The translations under genes were made by a program, and so were the position numbers. From Warburgia ugandensis (Eukaryota > Streptophyta > Magnoliopsida > Canellales > Canellaceae), in contig CP141136.1 of the NCBI GenBank assembly GCA_035236585.1, forward strand, positions 24,906,926 through 24,970,925: 64,000 nucleotides of DNA, read 5' to 3'. Of the stretch, positions 34,276 to 46,120 are shown piece after piece (the first letter of the stretch is position 1; each line of letters opens with the position of its first letter). The notes beneath the pieces were generated by a model. That model was not told the DNA's origin. It was given only the letters and a program-made list of their open reading frames with translations, and searched no databases.

Positions 34276-34583
34276 ATTAGTTTTACTTAGCTTGAAAATA
34301 GCTTTATTAAGTTTCTATGTAGATTAATTTTAAATCTAGCTTAATAAAATATGATGAAAGCCCTGTATATGAACTTCATATGTGTAAATTCATATCCATG
34401 CATGTGGCTATTAATATATTATTTTAATAATTAGTTTTACTTAGCTTGAAAATTGTTTTATTAAGTTTTTATGTAGCTTACTTTTAAATCTAGCTTAATA
34501 AAGTCTCACAAATGCCCTATATAAGAACTTCATATGGGTAAATTCACATCCCAACATCTAGTTATTAATATACTATTTCAATG
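34276..34583. repeat. Two-copy tandem repeat, period 154 bp
   Basis: Copies start at 34276 and 34430, each with attagttttacttagcttg, aaatctagcttaataaa and gaacttcatatg. It sits in a T-rich stretch rich in ttagctt words. Confidence 0.85.
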
Positions 34584-34604
34584 TAATGTAGGTTATTAGT
34601 GCAT

Positions 34605-34950
34605 GAAATTAACACTTGTAATGACATTATAAATCTAATTATACTTTATTTTTATTTTTTCTAACCAGCTGGAAGAAAGAGGTGTTTGGTTCTTTACTTT
34701 AAGAAGATTTAAAACATTATTTTGACCATATTATCTCATGTAAGGAGGAATCCACTACTTTTTAGAGTAAAACATGCTAACACTCCCTCTACTATCCCAA
34801 AAGATCACTTTGACCTCCTCTAGTTTTGAAACAAGCATTTTGATACCATGACTACCAAAACTTCATCAAAAAGGCCCCTTTCATCATGAATCCTTCTAAA
34901 CCACTAATGAAAGGGTATAGTAGACCTCACAAGATAGCAATTACTCCTTC
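34605..34950 (+). repeat. Dispersed repeat, copy B
   Basis: The diverged partner of 29391-29740, same orientation, about 5.2 kb away across the putative solo LTR. Confidence 0.75.
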
Positions 34951-36519
34951 AGAGCCCACTTTTTTGGAAGATTTAAACCATCTGCAATCTTAATGCATAA
35001 CCCATTTAAGATTGTATTAACTAAATTCTCAAGTGGACCCACTTTCTAGAAAATCCTAAACCATCCAAGATCTTGGCCTTAACTTGATGAGCTATGTCTA
35101 AAATCTCATCCATTAGAGAAAGGAAAAGGGGGGAGGCCTTCCATACAATTACTAGAGGCAAAGTTGGTTTTCTAAAAAAAGTAACATTAGTTTACAGCAG
35201 GTAGCTTTAGGGACTTGCTTGGCAAATATTCTTAAAGTAGGTGCTTAGTAATTATTTGTAGTTATTCAAAAACTAATTGATTATTAAATTCTAATAGAGA
35301 CCCATCAACAAAATTCAAAATTTGAGAATAGACATTGTGGCAATGGAATTAGATAAATTATGATGTTACTCATACATGCAATTAGAATTAGGTAATTGAA
35401 TTGCTACTAATACATGTAATTGCTTGTAAGTTTCTTATGCACTACCCTTTACTTCTAATTACATATAATAGTTATCAACCTAATCCAACTCAAATGACTG
35501 ATTAGACCAATTGAGAAGGCTTATATAATCTGTTTAATACTAGTTTAGGCAGACCATCCTCCACTCCAGTGAACTCTAATGATTTTCATCCGAATTCACT
35601 CTTTCTTCCTCCAAGATCGTCATTTTGTCCTATTTTTCTTTCTTTCTTTCTAATTGGCGTTAGCCATCCACCAAAGACATAAGCATAAACCGGATTATAT
35701 AAAACTGCCAATTGCTCGTGGGCAATTCATCCGGAAAATCATGTGAAAGTGGGAATCCATGCAAAATTAGGGTGAATTAATCCAAGAAACAAGGGCCGAC
35801 AGACATTCAACCGGGACTTTCTCGCGTCATCATGTGGTGACTACATTTTCCAACTCACTCCTGATTTTAAATTCGGCCCTCATTTTCCCCTCCTATGACC
35901 AACATCCTTTTTCTTGGGAATTTCTCCGGCAGTTCCAGTTCTCGAGATGTATTTTGGAAAGGATAACTTTTACATGCAAATTATTTAATCCCGGAATCAC
36001 GGTAACCTGCGAGGATTAAGGCAATAGAATAGATTCGCCTCGTTAGTGAAGAGAAAACATTTTTTTCTTCTTAACCCATCATTGTATTTAGCAAAATGCT
36101 TTGCATATGCAGAGAAGAAGGTATTTTGTAGATGCATCAAGCTAGGACTCATATTTCGAGTGATTTAATCCATTGATCGTGTTAGGCTTGGCTTAGATTC
36201 GCTTAAACCCAAAATCATGATCATTGGATGACTTGAGATACACCATTTTGGATGCTTAAATCATGCCCACCGAACCTTTTATCAGCTAAAAGCATCCGAT
36301 TGGACACGAATTTTAACAGTTTATAATCAAATGAACCAATTTATCTTGACATCTATCATTAAAGGAACACAACGCTATTTTATGCGAGTTCCATCATCTA
36401 GTAAAGGAACAAAATTACTACCTTTAATGTTGAGATGCATGATATCCAGGGAGATTCCCAATTCATAATTTAACATCTACGGCATCATGATCATTCAGAT
36501 TTGTAGACACGGGGAACTG
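34951..36519. other. Unassigned intergenic DNA
   Basis: AT-rich and without a recognised gene, RNA or element. Confidence 0.4.
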
Positions 36520-36665
36520 GGATATTCAGCCTCTGATATTGAGATCAACAAATTTCTTAGAAAATGGCTCGCTCAACCAATCCACGACGCACATCTATTA
36601 GGAGGGAAACCAAGTGGCTAATGCATTGGCCAATTATGCTGCTAAAAGTGAAGGTTGCTTCACTT
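36520..36665 (+). pseudogene. LINE RNase H C-terminal fragment
   Basis: The plus strand reads WDIQPLILRSTNFLEN, then HIY, a stop, and EGNQVANALANYAAKSEG. This is the RVT_3 RNase H end of plant LINEs (consensus HIYREGNQVADALAN), with the R codon now TAG. No further LINE sequence is attached. Confidence 0.7.
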
Positions 36666-37069
36666 AGAATTGGCCATGCACGATGAATGGATGGACAAAA
36701 AAAAATGATAGTCCAATATATACTTGAAAATAATGGTTTAAGACAATAATTTTCTCTTCATGTCATGCCGGATAGGCTATACTTCTTCAGTTTCTATAAG
36801 CAGTCTCCTTGAGCTAGAATTCAAGACATAATTCGCCGTAGAATTCAGTTGTGTCTTAACTGATCCCATTGACATCCAAAATGGAAAGCTGACAGACCAA
36901 AGTTTCAGATCCAAACCAATCCCATTGTCGATGCAGATTTTACAGGGGCAAATGGCACCCAGCAAGCTGTAAATGGAAGGTGGAAACCTCACCAAAGTAA
37001 CCCAAAAAACATCAAAAAGATTCCCAATTTTTACAAATGTGAAAAGACTTGTCAATGGACGAGAAAAGA

Positions 37070-37384
37070 TCAGAAAGAAGATAGTAATAGTAGAGACAAC
37101 AGTAGCAAAACCGGAAACAAGTTTTGGGTCCCTCTATTGGAATTGAGTTTTTCAAATTGGAGAGAATCAACGGCTAATGGCATGTTCTCCTGATCAGGGC
37201 TGCACTTGGACTGGTGTGGGGGGTGAGCACTGTACATGATGGCGCGTAGGACCGCTGAAACGGTAGGGATATAGACAGTTTTGTTCCTGGCCAAGAGCCA
37301 TGTGAGCCCCATAAGCTGGCAGTCCCTGCTGAGCATCTTGCTGGCCCTGTCGTTTCCTTCACTCTTGTTTCCCCCACCTTTCAG
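37070..37384 (-). CDS. GPI-anchored SPARK-domain protein, exon 2 (At4g28100-like)
   Basis: The last exon, 104 codons plus stop, joined in phase 0 to exon 1 at 38771. It follows a ttacag acceptor. It encodes the basic linker KGGGNK, then MLSRDCQLMGLTWLLARNKT, YIPTVSAVLRAIMY and CSPDQENMPLAVDSLQFEK, which agree closely with the Arabidopsis protein. It ends in a small-residue site (NSNRG, residues 299-303) and a 16-residue hydrophobic tail, the pattern for GPI-anchor addition in the ER. The sequence 5' to it (in the intron) has been tandemly duplicated together with the acceptor. Confidence 0.92.
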   Translation of the reverse strand: MKGGGNKSEGNDRASKMLSRDCQLMGLTWLLARNKTVYIPTVSAVLRAIMYSAHPPHQSKCSPDQENMPLAVDSLQFEKLNSNRGTQNLFPVLLLLSLLLLSSF

Positions 37385-37990
37385 CTGTAATTCAAACAAA
37401 AACACAAGCCAAATCAAATGAAATTCACGTATGGGATTGTCAAATACACCCATAGAAGGTGTATGTTCACTCGGGGTGCCACCACTCTGATAATCTTAAC
37501 CGTTCATAAAATCAAATGGTTTGGATGCTGCTACATTGTCCTTTTCTTTTTTTTGTGGGAGCTATTTTAGACCTCTAAAATGGATGACAAGATCTTCCAA
37601 AGTAAGTTGTCTTTAAGACATAGCCCATCTACAGCGTGATGATTAAGATGAGCGGTATAGATCATTCAAATATCTGGTCACATCCTTTCAGCTGCAATCC
37701 AAACAAAAACACAAGAAAAATCGCATAAAATTCACACATTTGGAGAATGTCGTATACCCCCAAAGATAGTAGGTGTATGTTCACTCACGAGATCACCACT
37801 CTGATAATCTCAACCATTCATAGAATCAAGTAATTCGGGCGATCCAAAAATTGTTTTCCCGAGCTATTTTAAGTTCAATGAGCAGATGGCAAGATTTCCA
37901 AAATGAAATTTTCAAGCCATGGCTCATCTCCAGCGAGATGGTCAAGACGAACGTTTTAGATCATTCAAACATGCGGCCCCATCGTGGCAC
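37377..37990. repeat. 307-bp tandem duplication spanning the splice acceptor
   Basis: Copies are 37377-37683 and 37684-37990. Both start cctttcagctg and share aaacaaaaacacaag, ggtgtatgttcactc, caccactctgataatct and tagatcattcaaa. Read on the minus strand, each copy ends with a cag acceptor and the first exon-2 bases CTGAAAGG. Confidence 0.88.
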
Positions 37991-38770
37991 TACGTGTGAA
38001 TAAAAAGAACACTATTTCTTCCCTTTTTTATTCTTCTTTTTCCCTTTGAGCTGTGATGTAGTTCATTTTTACAAAAGGGCACCACAACGGCGTAGATTAG
38101 CAGGGTCCATGAAAATGTAAAGAAAAGGCAAAATTGGAAATTATGAATAAATAACAAATTGCGGCTTTAGAAACAGCAAAAAGGAAGTTTCCTGAAAATG
38201 CCCCTGATGTTTCCACTCCACAAAATAGAGAGAACAAAATATCGGACTTGTCTTCTTCCTAAAGGCCACGAAGACAATAAATTTGCAGAAAATCTGAAAA
38301 ATCCAAGAACCAACGGCGGAGATGAGAATTTCCAGGCCAAAGCTGCCATTGGAGGATATAAGTTCCTAGCCAAGAGGTGGGCACCACGTGGTCATCGAAT
38401 CTTATTCCCAGCAAAAAGTTACAGTTGGGCCCACTTTGCAGGTGATCTTGTCCATTCATCTACCATGGATTTTTATAAAATAAATAGGACGGTAAATTGC
38501 ACATCGCTCATTTTATAAAGGGTAGCGATCATCAGGGGCGGAGTTTACTTGCAAAATGAGTCCAATAGAAGAAGTGCGGACTCTAACATATCATGGATTA
38601 AGTTATCCATGAATACTGATTTTCCCGCTATTCCCACATTTTAAGAATGCAAATAGTAATGCCAGGGGGTGACCAACTATCCAAGAATAACACAATCAAT
38701 GGATTCTTACCAAAATCAGGAAAACCAAAACAAGCGAAAAAAACAAAAAGGCCCTCGCCGGAAAACTGAC
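37385..38770 (-). other. Intron of the SPARK-domain gene
   Basis: A 1,386-bp intron with a gtcagt donor at 38770 and a ttacag acceptor at 37385. It contains a tandem duplication at its 3' end (37377-37990) and otherwise nothing recognised. Small open frames inside it (38198-38518) look accidental. Confidence 0.88.
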
Positions 38771-39424
38771 CTTTTCGAGCGATACCAAGCACCTGGTACA
38801 GCCGGAGTAAGACGAATTGCGGCAGTTCTTCTCCAAATCCCTAACCGCTGCCGTCGGCGTGGCGTTCCGATGAGCCGTCGTGACGTTAAAAGCCGCCGGA
38901 CAACTCAACGAACTAATCTGATGAAGTCTAATGCCACAGAAACACAGAATCGCATCGCAAGAGGAATTCGGCTGTGGAATGTGAATATCTCGACTCTGTA
39001 GCGAAGCCTCCAATGAATTCACGCATTTCTGCGAATCGTCCGGCATCATCGGAAGATCGGATGATGCCGGAGAAGGTGCCGTGATCTGAAGCGCAGATCT
39101 CGCGTGAGCAGCGAAGAGCCACGCGGCGAGGACAGGACAGCAACGGCTGCGGTCGAGCGTTCCTCCGCAGGCTTGTGAAACGCCGCCGAAGAGCTCGGCG
39201 GAGAGATCTAGATGGCAGTGTTGTGTTGAGGTTTGGACCGGATAGGCAGGGACTGTGTTTGGAGCGGAAAACTCGCCGGGTTTGAGTGGCTGCTGGTGTC
39301 CGTCGTCAGATTTCAATGAAATTCCGGCGAGTGTCAGAGGAAAGACAGCCACAAGAAGAAGAATGACGAACTTGAGAGGGATGAATGCGATGGATTTCAT
39401 ACATTTATCTTCTAACCGAAGCAT
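38771..39424 (-). CDS. GPI-anchored SPARK-domain protein, exon 1 (At4g28100-like)
   Basis: The first coding exon, 218 codons. With exon 2 it gives 322 aa, close to the 304 aa of the Arabidopsis protein. There is a signal peptide (SIAFIPLKFVILLLVAVFPL, near residues 11-30), then a cysteine-rich SPARK domain (about 70-215) with CHLDLSAELFGGV, DRSRCCPVLAAWLFAAHARS, CDAILCFCGIRLHQISSLSC and CRNSSYSGCTRCL. Possible N-glycosylation sites are NSS, NVT, NAT and NSS. The product should sit on the outer plasma membrane or wall face; its molecular role is unknown. The start may be the ATG at 39424 or the one at 39400, which gives a cleaner signal peptide. A minus-strand TATA-like gtataaat lies near 40085. 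Confidence 0.93.
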
Positions 39425-40712
39425 TTTGTTTTTGTCCCTTCTCTGAGTCTAATTGGAAGTACAAGAGCTGAGTTTATGACGAACTAGGAAAACAAGAAGG
39501 GCAATATCTTTGTTTTATAGCAAAAGCAGCAGCTTCAAAAGGCAATCCAGCAGCAATGACGCTTCTCAAGAACACTTCATATACAAAAATCTCAGTAGAA
39601 TCAAGCACAAAACCAGAAGAAATCAGTGTTCTACTTGAATAAGCAGCTTGTTGATACTAGTGAGGGAAAGACAGTTCAGATTCCGAACAGGAATTGCGAG
39701 AGGCAATTACTTGAAGCCTGAAATTCCAGTAATAGCACAATCAACATCTAGCAAAACAGCAGCAAGAAGGAAGAAGGAAGATCACCAAATCTGCACTTTG
39801 TATTGCTCGGTAGCTTAAGAAAGCTCTAGTTTCTGCATGAACAATAGGATCCACCGCCTGGGTATAAATTTTCTTCTCCAGAATCAGCAGAAAAGGAACA
39901 GGACTAGTAGGAATCTAGTTATCTCCTTTTCTTTTCAGAGAAATCTTTCCGAGATTCTACAGAGCCTTTGCAGGGATTCAAGACATATTCCTATGTGGCT
40001 CCGCTTTCATATCCTGCTTTAAACAATCTCACAGAAGGAGATGCCAAATTTCAAAAGAAAGGGACAAAGCTTGCAAGCAAATTTATACGAGAGAGGGAGA
40101 AAAAACTGGTTTTGTGGAGACGAAGAAGGGGAGGTGGGCTTATGCAGAATGCAGGAGAGGGTGAAAGAGGATATAATAATGAGAAACCGGAGATTCGTGG
40201 ATGGAGGGAAAGGAAGACGGAAATCGAGAAAATGTTACGGGGTTGGGAGTGATGGGAAAGCCTGTCTGGGGTTTGTTCGGATGTAGCGTCCTTTTCCTTT
40301 TCATTCCCTGGCGAGGTCTCTCTCTCTCTCTAGATTTCTCACTTTTCGTACCCCTACTTTCTCTCTCTAACTTGCAATTCATGTGAATGAGGTAGGTCGT
40401 CGCCCGCCACCTTTTGGCTTCCGGTTTCTCTCTCTATCGCGAACGAGACCAGCTGGGGTGTACAGTGGTCTGTCGATAGGCGCGGGATCACGGAAGAAAT
40501 GGCGTCGGATTGAATAATACCTTGTTTTTGCTACTTTTTTAATTACCGCGTATGAAAACACCTCTAAGGTATTGTTGCAGAAGCGCTCCACTTTTTGAGT
40601 GAATGGGCCCTATCTTTTGGATGATCCGAACCGTTCATTTGATTGTTCTATGTCTTGATTGTGTTGGAGTTCTTTAATCGGGGGACTGGATAATTCTAGC
40701 ATCTTATGCACT

Positions 40713-40920
40713 TCTTAGAAAAATGCCATCTGAATCGAGTTTCTAGACTTTGATTTAAATTGTCTTGTGATTTTAGTTATGTCATATTAGAAATTTAAAA
40801 TATGAAATTTAAATTTTTTTAGTGAAAGACTAGTACCAACTAGAACTATTCAATGAACATTTTTTATTAGTAGCCTAAATAAGGAGGCCAAACAAGGCAA
40901 TAGATCTGGATAACCTCCGT
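40713..40920 (+). repeat. Diverged dispersed repeat, copy A
   Basis: It shares aatcgagtttcta and agcctaaata-agg-gcca-aacaag with 45851-46120 in the same order. It is non-coding and of unknown family. Confidence 0.6.
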
Positions 40921-43075
40921 GGCCTAAAGGAGAAGAGCTGCCACTCAACCTTCAACCAAGAATATTTAGAAAATATTTTGATTTCTCCAATCAAATGAAC
41001 AGATCAAATCATCCAAAGATGGGGCCGGTTTATGCAAAAGCAAGAGACTCGTAAGGGCACACCTCTCATTGCATTCCTGAATTTGATTATAAATGATGGG
41101 CATTCCTTTGTTCCTTAAAAGCCAAGGCGGGCAAAGGCACGTGAGGACAATTGGAACTCAATAATTGAAAGCATATGATTATAAACAAAGTAGATAGGCC
41201 ATGCTATACATCTTTCCTATTAGACAATCTTGACCTTTCGATTAATAATATGGAACACTTTGTAGGTAGTGTAAATGGCTACGACCACCAAACCAGCGAG
41301 GGGTCCCACCAGGAATAGGCAGATAAAAAATATATTCCCTTCAGGTGGTTTAAGTGAAGGATTTAACATTAGCCTTGTCCTGTTTAATTCCATTGATTGG
41401 GTGTATGACGTCTCGTCTTGATAACATTTCCACTGGATAAACTTTAGCAACCAACTTTATTAGATTACAAAATAATTGGCAGATAGTGTGCGAGAAGTGG
41501 AAAAGTCTGAGAGAAATTTGGTAAAAAGAATAATGAAAAGGATGTGAATTTGCATTAATTATGACTTTGTATTTAATTAATAAAAATTTGAGAACTTTTG
41601 AATTATGTCTAGTGAATTTGGCTGCAGACAACTTGCATCTTTCTGAAAATACAGTTGGTCGCATGGGCAAGTCGCTCTTTACAATTGGCCACATGGTTGA
41701 GTCACTGCTCGTTCCCTTGAACGGATCAGATCATTCAAAGATGTCCTTCATGAAAACTGGGAGATTACACAGCTGCTTGCCGCGTTATCGCGCACTGTTA
41801 GATTACCAGTGATCCACCTTTGTCACTTGCCTTTGGAAAAGGTCGTCTAGAGAGAGGAAGTCTCTAAAAATATGAATATGGAAAGTGGGGCGGGACAGTA
41901 CAAAAGCTAGTTCTGATTGTGAGTGTTAGAGAGAGAAAATCTCTGATTTTGACGCAGGGGGCATCTGCGTCCAACGACTTGCTTTTTGGGTCTTTCTCTT
42001 TCCTCTCGAATTGCACAATTGGGTTGTTTAAAATTACTGAAATACCCTTCCAGTGGGCCCACATATTATTCGGTGCGGCACAATTAGGTTGTTAAAAATC
42101 GAATCCTAGGCGTCTAATTCTGGCTTTAAGTTTAACACTGGGACCCACCTAGTTCAAAGACCAATTCACGTGGGCGCGTCTTTTTTAGATCGTCCAAGAC
42201 TATCGGGTGCATGGCGGGCCCGAAAACATTGCTCGTTTCTGAAATTAACGTTTTAACTGAACTGCTTGTCTTCAGGGTGAAATTAATCTCCGATGAACAG
42301 TAGAAAGGTTAGGAAATCGGCAGAAATTTGAGGATCACCCTGATCGCCTCCATCCAATTTGACGATCAATCATTATTGTGTTGGGCTCATTGGGACGTGT
42401 TCATGTGATTGAGATATCATCAGGCTTCCTTGTGGGGCCTTCTCTGGGTGAATGGATGTCGGAAGATGGGCCCAAGACAAATGTAGGGTCTGGATCAACA
42501 CCGAGAGCTGAGGCTCATCATCAAATATACGTGGTGGATTAAATATTGATAACACCCATCCATTACCCTGGAAGCCAGGTTGATTGGAATTATGGGTCCC
42601 ACTGACATTTTGCCCATAATATGCGAATGAACAAATAGATTAATTAAAAGTGCTGTAGCTAGTGGGTCTCTTTAAATTTTTCTGATCCTCAAATACCAAA
42701 TCAACTCTTCCAAAAGACAGAAAGATTTAGACATTTAAGTTTTCATCCAACGGTCAAGAATACACAACAGGACACAGCAGAACAGGAAGGTAGCATGTTA
42801 CAGCGAGTTGATTTTCCTATCTCAGACTACTACCCAGTGGAGCAGAACTCCAACGTCCAATTAGGAAAAAATCCACAGACGCCGGTCGTGCGTGACAGCA
42901 AAGTCAGAAAAGATAAACAAAAATAGTAAAAAATTAATGGAAAGAGAGATATCAGCCTAGAGAGAAAGAAGAAAGAGGCAGAAGAAAATAGTAAAAAGCA
43001 AGAAAGAGAGAGAACGGCTGAAAAGAGAGCACTTTAGACAGGGACAGAGAGAAAAGAAACACTAAAAATGAAGAG

Positions 43076-43077
<2 letters not shown>
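40921..43077. other. Unassigned intergenic DNA
   Basis: No credible gene. Short open frames (such as 41350-41694 minus) have no recognised homology and lie in AT-rich sequence. Confidence 0.4.

Positions 43078-43123
<46 letters not shown>
43078..43123. repeat. (GA)n microsatellite
   Basis: A pure GA run of about 23 units within a purine-rich stretch (42940-43170). Confidence 0.97.
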
Positions 43124-43124
<1 letters not shown>

Positions 43125-45650
43125 AAAGAAGAACGACGCAGAAGAACAGTGTAGAAAGAGAGGAAAATAATATAATAAAAAGCAGGATTAAGTGCGTAAA
43201 AACCCTGGATTCTTCGTGATCTATCATTTCTATTCCAGATGCTAATTTGGGGCAATTGCACCCAACGTTTGGAAAAGCTGTTTCAGTAACACTCTTCACT
43301 GTTTAGCAGCTGTTTCAGCTTGACGGCAGATTTGACTCCTCACATGGAAAGCATCCTGTATTTTATTTTTCATATTTAAAAATAACATTATCCTCGAGAA
43401 CCCCACAATTATTTCCATTTTTTCTTTTTTATTTCTCAATCCAGTACTCCATTGCAAGAAGGACAAGAGAGTGGAGTCAGCAGGTAGGGACGTCAGAGAA
43501 AGAAGACAGGAGCAAAAAGGACAGGAGAGAGGAGACTAAAGTCGAAATTACAGTCTTCTGGGGAGAAAAGGAGGGCGAGAAGCTTAGGGCAGTGTTTGTA
43601 TAAAGCCAAATCACAAGATTCTACAGTTTATTAGCACGACTGCATAAAGGCAATTATGCACAATAATTCATGCCAAAAGTTTTTCTTTTTTAAAAAAGCC
43701 ATCAAATCCTATCATTTTCCTATTGATTTTGGTTGTCTCTTCCATGGCGCAATCTGTTCGCTGGTCCTCATAAGCTTGTTGTTGGGTTCATGGGTCCCAC
43801 ATTAGGTTATCGCCTTCATTTCCGGCCGTTAGATGAAGCCTCTATGCATCTGATTTTCCTTTATTTATGGATGGTATGTTGGTAACCTGGAGATAAGTTG
43901 CTTTCGTTCTACGTTTTGCATGTCTTGGAAAACTAAGGTTTAGAAATGGAACGCAGAGGGGAAGCCAAGGTTGCAGGCACACAGACTTTTACCACATGAT
44001 ATGGCCCACCTAGGACTAATCTGAACCACTCATCTAGTGGACTCACATTGATTGTATGTGTTTGAACTTCCCAATAGATCATTTGAAAGAGAACTATTGC
44101 TTATATTGACTCTCTTTTTTATTCCCTTTGATTTGGGCGTTTACTGGCAAAGAATTATAGACCAAATTAATCACATCCTCTTAGATCTAATCAATGATTA
44201 AGGAGAGAGCATAAAATTCAACCTGCAACCAAGTATATTTTAGATGAGATGTGAAGTTGTTTGCGATCAACTGTGCTAAATATTTGTCGGTAATTAGTTG
44301 GTAGATCCAATAAAAGAGCTCTTAGAAGAATGGTGTAGATTGACCATAAGGAGGATCCATTTCTAATATAAACTTTAATCTAAATTCGAGGGGAATATCA
44401 TCTATGAACTTTAATTTTTTAAGTACCGATTAAATAGGTTTATTAGTAGCTAATACAATTTCAAGGCAAGGTTATACCAATCTGGGAACATCTATGTTCA
44501 AATTGGGAAGTATAATAAGCACATCTCTACCATTCCTGCGTGGGCCCACACTTTGAAAAGAATTATGAGCAAATGACCACTAAAATATGTAGTACATTGT
44601 ACTACCATCCTTTTCTCTTTGGTTTTTTTTCTGAGTGGGGCTAGCTTTTTAAGCTACTTTTGAGCTTTTTGGGAGGATGGGTTCTCGGGTTGAAATGATT
44701 TTTTTATTAGTAGAGAAGCTTTTTTGAACTTTTGCAGAGGAGAAGGTGGATTTCTTAGGTAATGGGGCCTAAAAGGTCGATAGAAAAGCTGTAATCATGA
44801 CATTAAAGATAATCTAAAAAGGAGTTTCCAGATCACAAGATCGTACGGTTGCAGGCTGATGTCTTTCCCATTTTTCTAATCCATCAATTTTATTTTCTTT
44901 ACTAAACTGACGCGATGCAGCCACTGTGCTTGTAGACCTCCACATTGGTTTCTTTTACAATTCCAAGTTCCAAGCTTTCACGAGGTAAACAGAAAATGTA
45001 GAACAGTACAAGTACGAATCACTTGATGGGCTCCACACAAGTGAAAAATGTACGACTGGTAGTGTGCCACGCAGCTTTATCCTCCAAATCAACTGTCCAT
45101 GAACCTGAATTTTGGTGATCCATTTTCTGTCTTTTGCAAAGTTGACAAAACATTTCGTGTACTATAGGCAAGCAATGGGTGCACAGGTTATCGCAAATAG
45201 TAGTTGGGCCCCGATGCGCACGTTAAGCATAATAGAGCTATTTTACGCCTCGTCCGGAAGGAAAGGGTGTCCCAAACAGGACCATTTATGCCACACAAAC
45301 TGTGTACTTGGATGGAAGGAAGAATCCAAAGAGGAGCATAGCCTGGGTCCTACCATATGACGCCAGGGCCATCGGGATCCTTCACCTTGTGGGCCCCGAT
45401 AATCTGTCTTGAATGGTACCCGCTGATCATAGATCTCGAATCTTCGGTCCACGTCATAAGAATAATCACCGATAATCTGCTATGTTTTTTTCATTGATGG
45501 AGGGTTTGTTGATCAACGTAGATCGGAAGCTTACAGTACGTGATGACTTGAAATGTCGGTGGTTGCAACCATAGTATATACCATGAGATAGTTGGTCTAA
45601 GCCAGCTTCTATTTTTAACTGCTTTTATATATATATATATATATATTTAG
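43124..45650. other. Unassigned intergenic DNA
   Basis: Nothing recognised apart from a short (TA)n run at about 45627-45646. Confidence 0.4.
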
Positions 45651-45836
45651 AAGGGGAGTCTTGGCGCAACTGTAAAAGTAGTTGTTAGGTGACTTTGAGG
45701 TTATGGGTTCAAGGCGTGGAAATAGCCTCTTGTAAAAATACAAGATAAGGTTCTATACTATACGCCTTTGTGGTCTACCCTTTCCTCAGACCCCACATAA
45801 GCAGGAGGTTCATGCACGGGGGCTGCCCTTTTTTTT
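45651..45836 (+). mobile_element. Au-type SINE, copy 4, full length
   Basis: It reads GTCTTGGCGCAACTGTAAAAG (box A region, from about 45658), GGGTTCAAGGCGTGG (box B), AATAGCCTCTTG, TTTGTGGTCTACCC, CTCAGACCCCACATAAG, GGAGGTTCATGC and GGGCTGCCC with a T-rich tail. TA-rich sequence on both sides suggests insertion into the (TA)n site. Confidence 0.88.
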
Positions 45837-45850
45837 ATATATACATATAT

Positions 45851-46120
45851 TTAAGAAATGCTATTCAAATCGAGTTTCTAAACTAAATTTGGAAACGTAT
45901 AGTTAAGCCCTACCTTTGGATGATCTAAACCATTCATTATGTGTTAGCCTTCCTTAGATTGGCTAGAAATTAAACCCCATCATCATTCAATAGTTTTACT
46001 GTACCATTTAAATTTTAAATCATGACCATTGAATTTTTAACCCAAAAGACTAGGAAGCACATGACTTTTTGTAAACAGCCTAAATATAAGAGCCAAAACA
46101 AGAAAAATTAAATCAGATCA
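45851..46120 (+). repeat. Diverged dispersed repeat, copy B
   Basis: The partner of 40713-40920, beginning ttaagaaatgctattcaaat, directly after the SINE. Confidence 0.6.

Noticed and set aside
37174-37377. Alternative minus-strand frame over SPARK exon 2
   Set aside because: The homologous frame with MLSRDCQLMGLTWLL is the real one.
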